From the NCBI RefSeq assembly GCF_000144695.1, contig NC_014378.1, forward strand, positions 966,781 to 1,030,780: a stretch of 64,000 bases of DNA. Reading direction: 5' to 3'. Below, piece by piece: positions 61,822 to 64,000 of this stretch (position 1 is the stretch's first letter; each line of letters starts with the position of its first letter). The notes beneath the pieces are model-generated. The model saw only the letters and a list, made by a program, of their open reading frames with translations. It ran no database searches and had not been told where the DNA came from. The translations under genes and the position numbers were made by a program. The stretch is from Acetohalobium arabaticum DSM 5501. GTDB taxonomy: Bacteria; Bacillota; Halanaerobiia; Halobacteroidales; Acetohalobiaceae.

Positions 61822-63012
61822 ATGCTAAGCATTGTTGGAGTATTAATTGCATTTGGATTAATTATCTGGTTGTTGGGTAAAGAGGTGAATTTAGGACATG
61901 CTATGTTTCTAGGTTCAATTGTAGTAGCGGTAACCTCACAATTGAGTATTCAAAAGACAGTAGAGGTCTTTATTAAAGGCATCAGCAGTGAATCTACTTT
62001 AGAATTAATCATTATTGTAGCTTTGATTGGAATTTTAGCCCAGTTAATGGAGAAGACTGAGTTGTTAACTGAGATGATAGAGGCATACTCATATATTTTT
62101 AATCAAAAGGTAATAGCTATGTTTATTCCTTCGATTATAGGTGCTTTACCGATTCCCGGCGGTGCCATTATGTCAGCGCCGTTAGTAAAATCAGTTGGGG
62201 ATGATATGGGATTAAATGCTAGAAAAGAGATGGCTGTTAATTTCTTATATCGGCATATCTGGGGCTTTGTCTTTCCGATGATGCCTGGTTTAATTTTGGC
62301 AGCACAGTTAACTAGTATAAGCATGTATACTCTTATTAAACTCCAGTTTCCTATGGCTATAGTTATGGGAATTGCAGGCTATTATAGTCTATTTAAGGAT
62401 AAAGAGTTTAATAAACAGGAAAAAGAATCCAAAAGCATAAGGAAGGTTTGTTCTCAGTTGTTGATTACAAGTTTACCGTTATTGATTACTCTTATAGTTC
62501 CGTTATTATTTAATGTATCTTTGATTATTGGGTTACTTATGGGGTTATTAGCTGTTATTATAATGAAGTATCAAAAATTCAGCTGGCCTCTATTATTAGA
62601 AAGTATTGATTATGAATTGACGATCTCTATTGTAGGTATTATGGTATTCAAAGAGTTTATTAATTCAGGTCCCGATTTAAAGTTATTGACAGATTTATTA
62701 TTAAGTTTAGGCCTGCCGACTATGGTTTTAATAACTATCATTCCGGCTTTAGTTGGTTATATTACAGGAGCTATTATATCAGGTGTTGGTATTTCATTCC
62801 CTTTATTATTACCTGTTATTGATCAGGACCCTGTTTTGGTGATGATTATGTATAGTGCAGTCTTTTTTGGCTATTTTGTTTCACCGGTTCATTTCTGTTT
62901 AATATTGACTAATGAGTATTTTGGAACAAAAATAAAACAGGTTTATCGTGATTTATTCTGGCCGACAGTTACAGGATTGATGACTCTTTTCTTATTAGCT
63001 ATAGTTTATTAA
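61822..63012 (+). CDS. DUF401-family membrane transporter-like protein
   Basis: This 396-aa protein has about ten membrane segments with the DUF401 features: early VGVLIAFGLIIWLLGKEVNLG, IPSIIGALPIPGGAIMSAPLVKSVGDDMGL, NFLYRHIWGFVFPMMPGLIL and a C-terminal SAVFFGYFVSPVHFCLILTNEYF. The repeated fold resembles Na+/H+ antiporter-like or organic-acid carriers (ArsB/NhaD/DctM type), but no substrate is known. The ATG at 61822 follows GAGGGTGG; the GTG at 61807 lies in that site. Confidence 0.82.
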   Translation: MLSIVGVLIAFGLIIWLLGKEVNLGHAMFLGSIVVAVTSQLSIQKTVEVFIKGISSESTLELIIIVALIGILAQLMEKTELLTEMIEAYSYIFNQKVIAMFIPSIIGALPIPGGAIMSAPLVKSVGDDMGLNARKEMAVNFLYRHIWGFVFPMMPGLILAAQLTSISMYTLIKLQFPMAIVMGIAGYYSLFKDKEFNKQEKESKSIRKVCSQLLITSLPLLITLIVPLLFNVSLIIGLLMGLLAVIIMKYQKFSWPLLLESIDYELTISIVGIMVFKEFINSGPDLKLLTDLLLSLGLPTMVLITIIPALVGYITGAIISGVGISFPLLLPVIDQDPVLVMIMYSAVFFGYFVSPVHFCLILTNEYFGTKIKQVYRDLFWPTVTGLMTLFLLAIVY

Positions 63013-63149
63013 GAATTATGCATATTTTTGGTTAAATTGGATATAATATTTATGGAATTGAGTAATTTTATATATAATGCAGGAAAAATTAAATAAGTAT
63101 GGAATTACATATAAGTGATCAAAATTGTTTCAATTAGAGAGGTGATGGT

Positions 63150-64000
63150 ATGGAGCAATTTGTTTATGCGAATGAAGGTAAAGTATTGTTACGCGAGGCT
63201 GTCCAAGATGATATTCCAAAGATTGTTGAACTTTTTGATGAACTTCCCAAAAATGATTATTGGCAGACAGAGGAGTTGGCTCAAGGCCGTTATGATTTGA
63301 TAGATACAACAGGTGGAATAATCTGCGTAGCAGTTTTAGGAGAAGAAATAATTGGCTACACAGAAGTTGTGTTACCTGATTCCAAGGATGATTTTGGTTT
63401 TGTAACTAAGCTGCAGATTGATGATGAATATAAACGTCGTAAATTTGGAACAGAGTTAGTCCGCTATGGAATGATTCTAACTAAGAAGAAAGGCTATGTT
63501 GGTTCTGTAGTCTGGCCTGATATCGATAAATCAAAAGGTTTATATAAAAAGATAGGCTTTAAAGAAATAACGGATAATCAGAAGGTGATTTTTGAAGTAA
63601 AAGAAGACTTGCCGTCAGTTGAAGGAGAATCAATCAAAGAGATTTCATCTTTAGATGAATTTAAAGAGTTAGAATTAGCGGTTGGAAGCCAATATAAAGT
63701 TGAATTTATCTGGCAGCGCGGTTTTGAGTTAGCTGAGGAAGGTTTACTAAATTACAATCAGCCATTAATTCAGAAGGTAAGTGTTGATGCAGGAGAAGGA
63801 GTCATCTTCTTTGATAATCGGCATTTATTTATTGCTGTTGCAGAAGAAGATAGAGATGATTTAGATTTAATTACAGATTTATTACAGTATGGTTCAAAGA
63901 TTGCTCAACAAGAAGGAGCGGAAGAATTATTAACTTATATACATATTGATGATTGGGAAGAGATTAAATCAGACCTTGAAGATATTTGGGAGATTAAAAA
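63150..64000 (+). CDS. GNAT-family acetyltransferase, 3' end outside window
   Basis: At least 283 codons are open to the end of the window. Residues about 13-150 form a GNAT domain (LREAVQDDIPKIVELFDELP, IIGYTEVVLPD, LQIDDEYKRRKFGTELVRYG with the acetyl-CoA loop R/K-R-x-F-G-T, then YKKIGF). The following part (ISSLDEFKELELAVGSQYK, LIQKVSVDAGEGVIFFDNRHLFIAVAEED) is an additional alpha/beta domain of unknown role, so it is a two-domain protein. GAGAGGTGATGGT precedes the ATG. Confidence 0.8.
   Translation, partial: MEQFVYANEGKVLLREAVQDDIPKIVELFDELPKNDYWQTEELAQGRYDLIDTTGGIICVAVLGEEIIGYTEVVLPDSKDDFGFVTKLQIDDEYKRRKFGTELVRYGMILTKKKGYVGSVVWPDIDKSKGLYKKIGFKEITDNQKVIFEVKEDLPSVEGESIKEISSLDEFKELELAVGSQYKVEFIWQRGFELAEEGLLNYNQPLIQKVSVDAGEGVIFFDNRHLFIAVAEEDRDDLDLITDLLQYGSKIAQQEGAEELLTYIHIDDWEEIKSDLEDIWEIK

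Noticed and set aside
63115-63300. 61-aa frame near the end of the window
   Set aside because: A longer frame from 63150 with GNAT motifs runs to the end of the window; this one is its shadow.

Overview
The window reads as a chromosome segment of a low-GC, Gram-positive-type, spore-forming anaerobe. Strong AGGAGG ribosome binding sites, an alpha/beta-type small acid-soluble spore protein, sigma-54 regulation, oxygen-sensitive enzymes (aldehyde:ferredoxin oxidoreductase, corrinoid methyltransferases), many acidic proteins, and transporters and methyltransferases of the betaine type all fit a halophilic member of the Halanaerobiales, most likely Halobacteroidaceae. The taxon is inferred from gene content only.

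Region 1 (1-8058) is the distal pyrimidine biosynthesis operon pyrC(partial)-pyrF-carA-carB-pyrK-pyrD-pyrE, tightly spaced and ending in a terminator. Region 2 (8173-22317) is an accessory island. It holds an acidic repeat protein, an integrase remnant, an AT-rich HerA ATPase / NurA nuclease / DNA methyltransferase operon that looks like a defence module, a Fic protein behind an array of operator-like repeats, an ORF-less group II intron directly followed by an IS607-type element (internally deleted tnpA, intact tnpB, then a 460-nt structured tail), a cupin, an FGE-sulfatase-fold lipoprotein whose 3' end looks like the variable region of a diversity-generating retroelement, an iron-sulfur protein and a decayed IS3-family element.

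Region 3 (22415-28557) carries housekeeping and orphan genes (ywbE-like, hslO, an amidase-domain protein, an AbrB regulator), a 400-bp nested inverted-repeat element, two gene stumps, and a sigma-54-dependent activator. Region 4 (28617-42645) is a corrinoid methyl-transfer cluster. It starts with three palindromic activator-type sites and a -24/-12 promoter. The genes are panB-like, opine-dehydrogenase-like, two non-pyrrolysine MttB-family methyltransferases, two Asp/Glu-racemase-family proteins, a BCCT transporter, a corrinoid protein, a methyltetrahydrofolate methyltransferase, a chemoreceptor and the two halves of aconitase X. The likely logic is uptake of an N-methylated compound (betaine class), transfer of its methyl group via the corrinoid protein to tetrahydrofolate, and catabolism of the demethylated skeleton.

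Region 5 (42677-45080) has a small membrane protein, the spore protein and a double-HD phosphohydrolase. Region 6 (45160-61591) is a second catabolic cluster under a LacI-family regulator. Three copies of a promoter with a TGTAAACGATTACA-type operator precede duplicated cupin genes. Then come an SSS symporter, an HpcH/HpaI aldolase, a 2-hydroxyacid dehydrogenase, a UroD-family methyltransferase, an IolB-like isomerase, a creatininase-family hydrolase, a tungsten-type aldehyde oxidoreductase with a MoaD-like protein, an MBL hydrolase, a zinc dehydrogenase, second copies of the corrinoid protein and methyltetrahydrofolate methyltransferase, and malic enzyme. This combination suggests demethylation and breakdown of a methylated polyol or cyclitol-like compound (inference). 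Region 7 (61822-64000) holds a DUF401-type permease and a truncated GNAT acetyltransferase.
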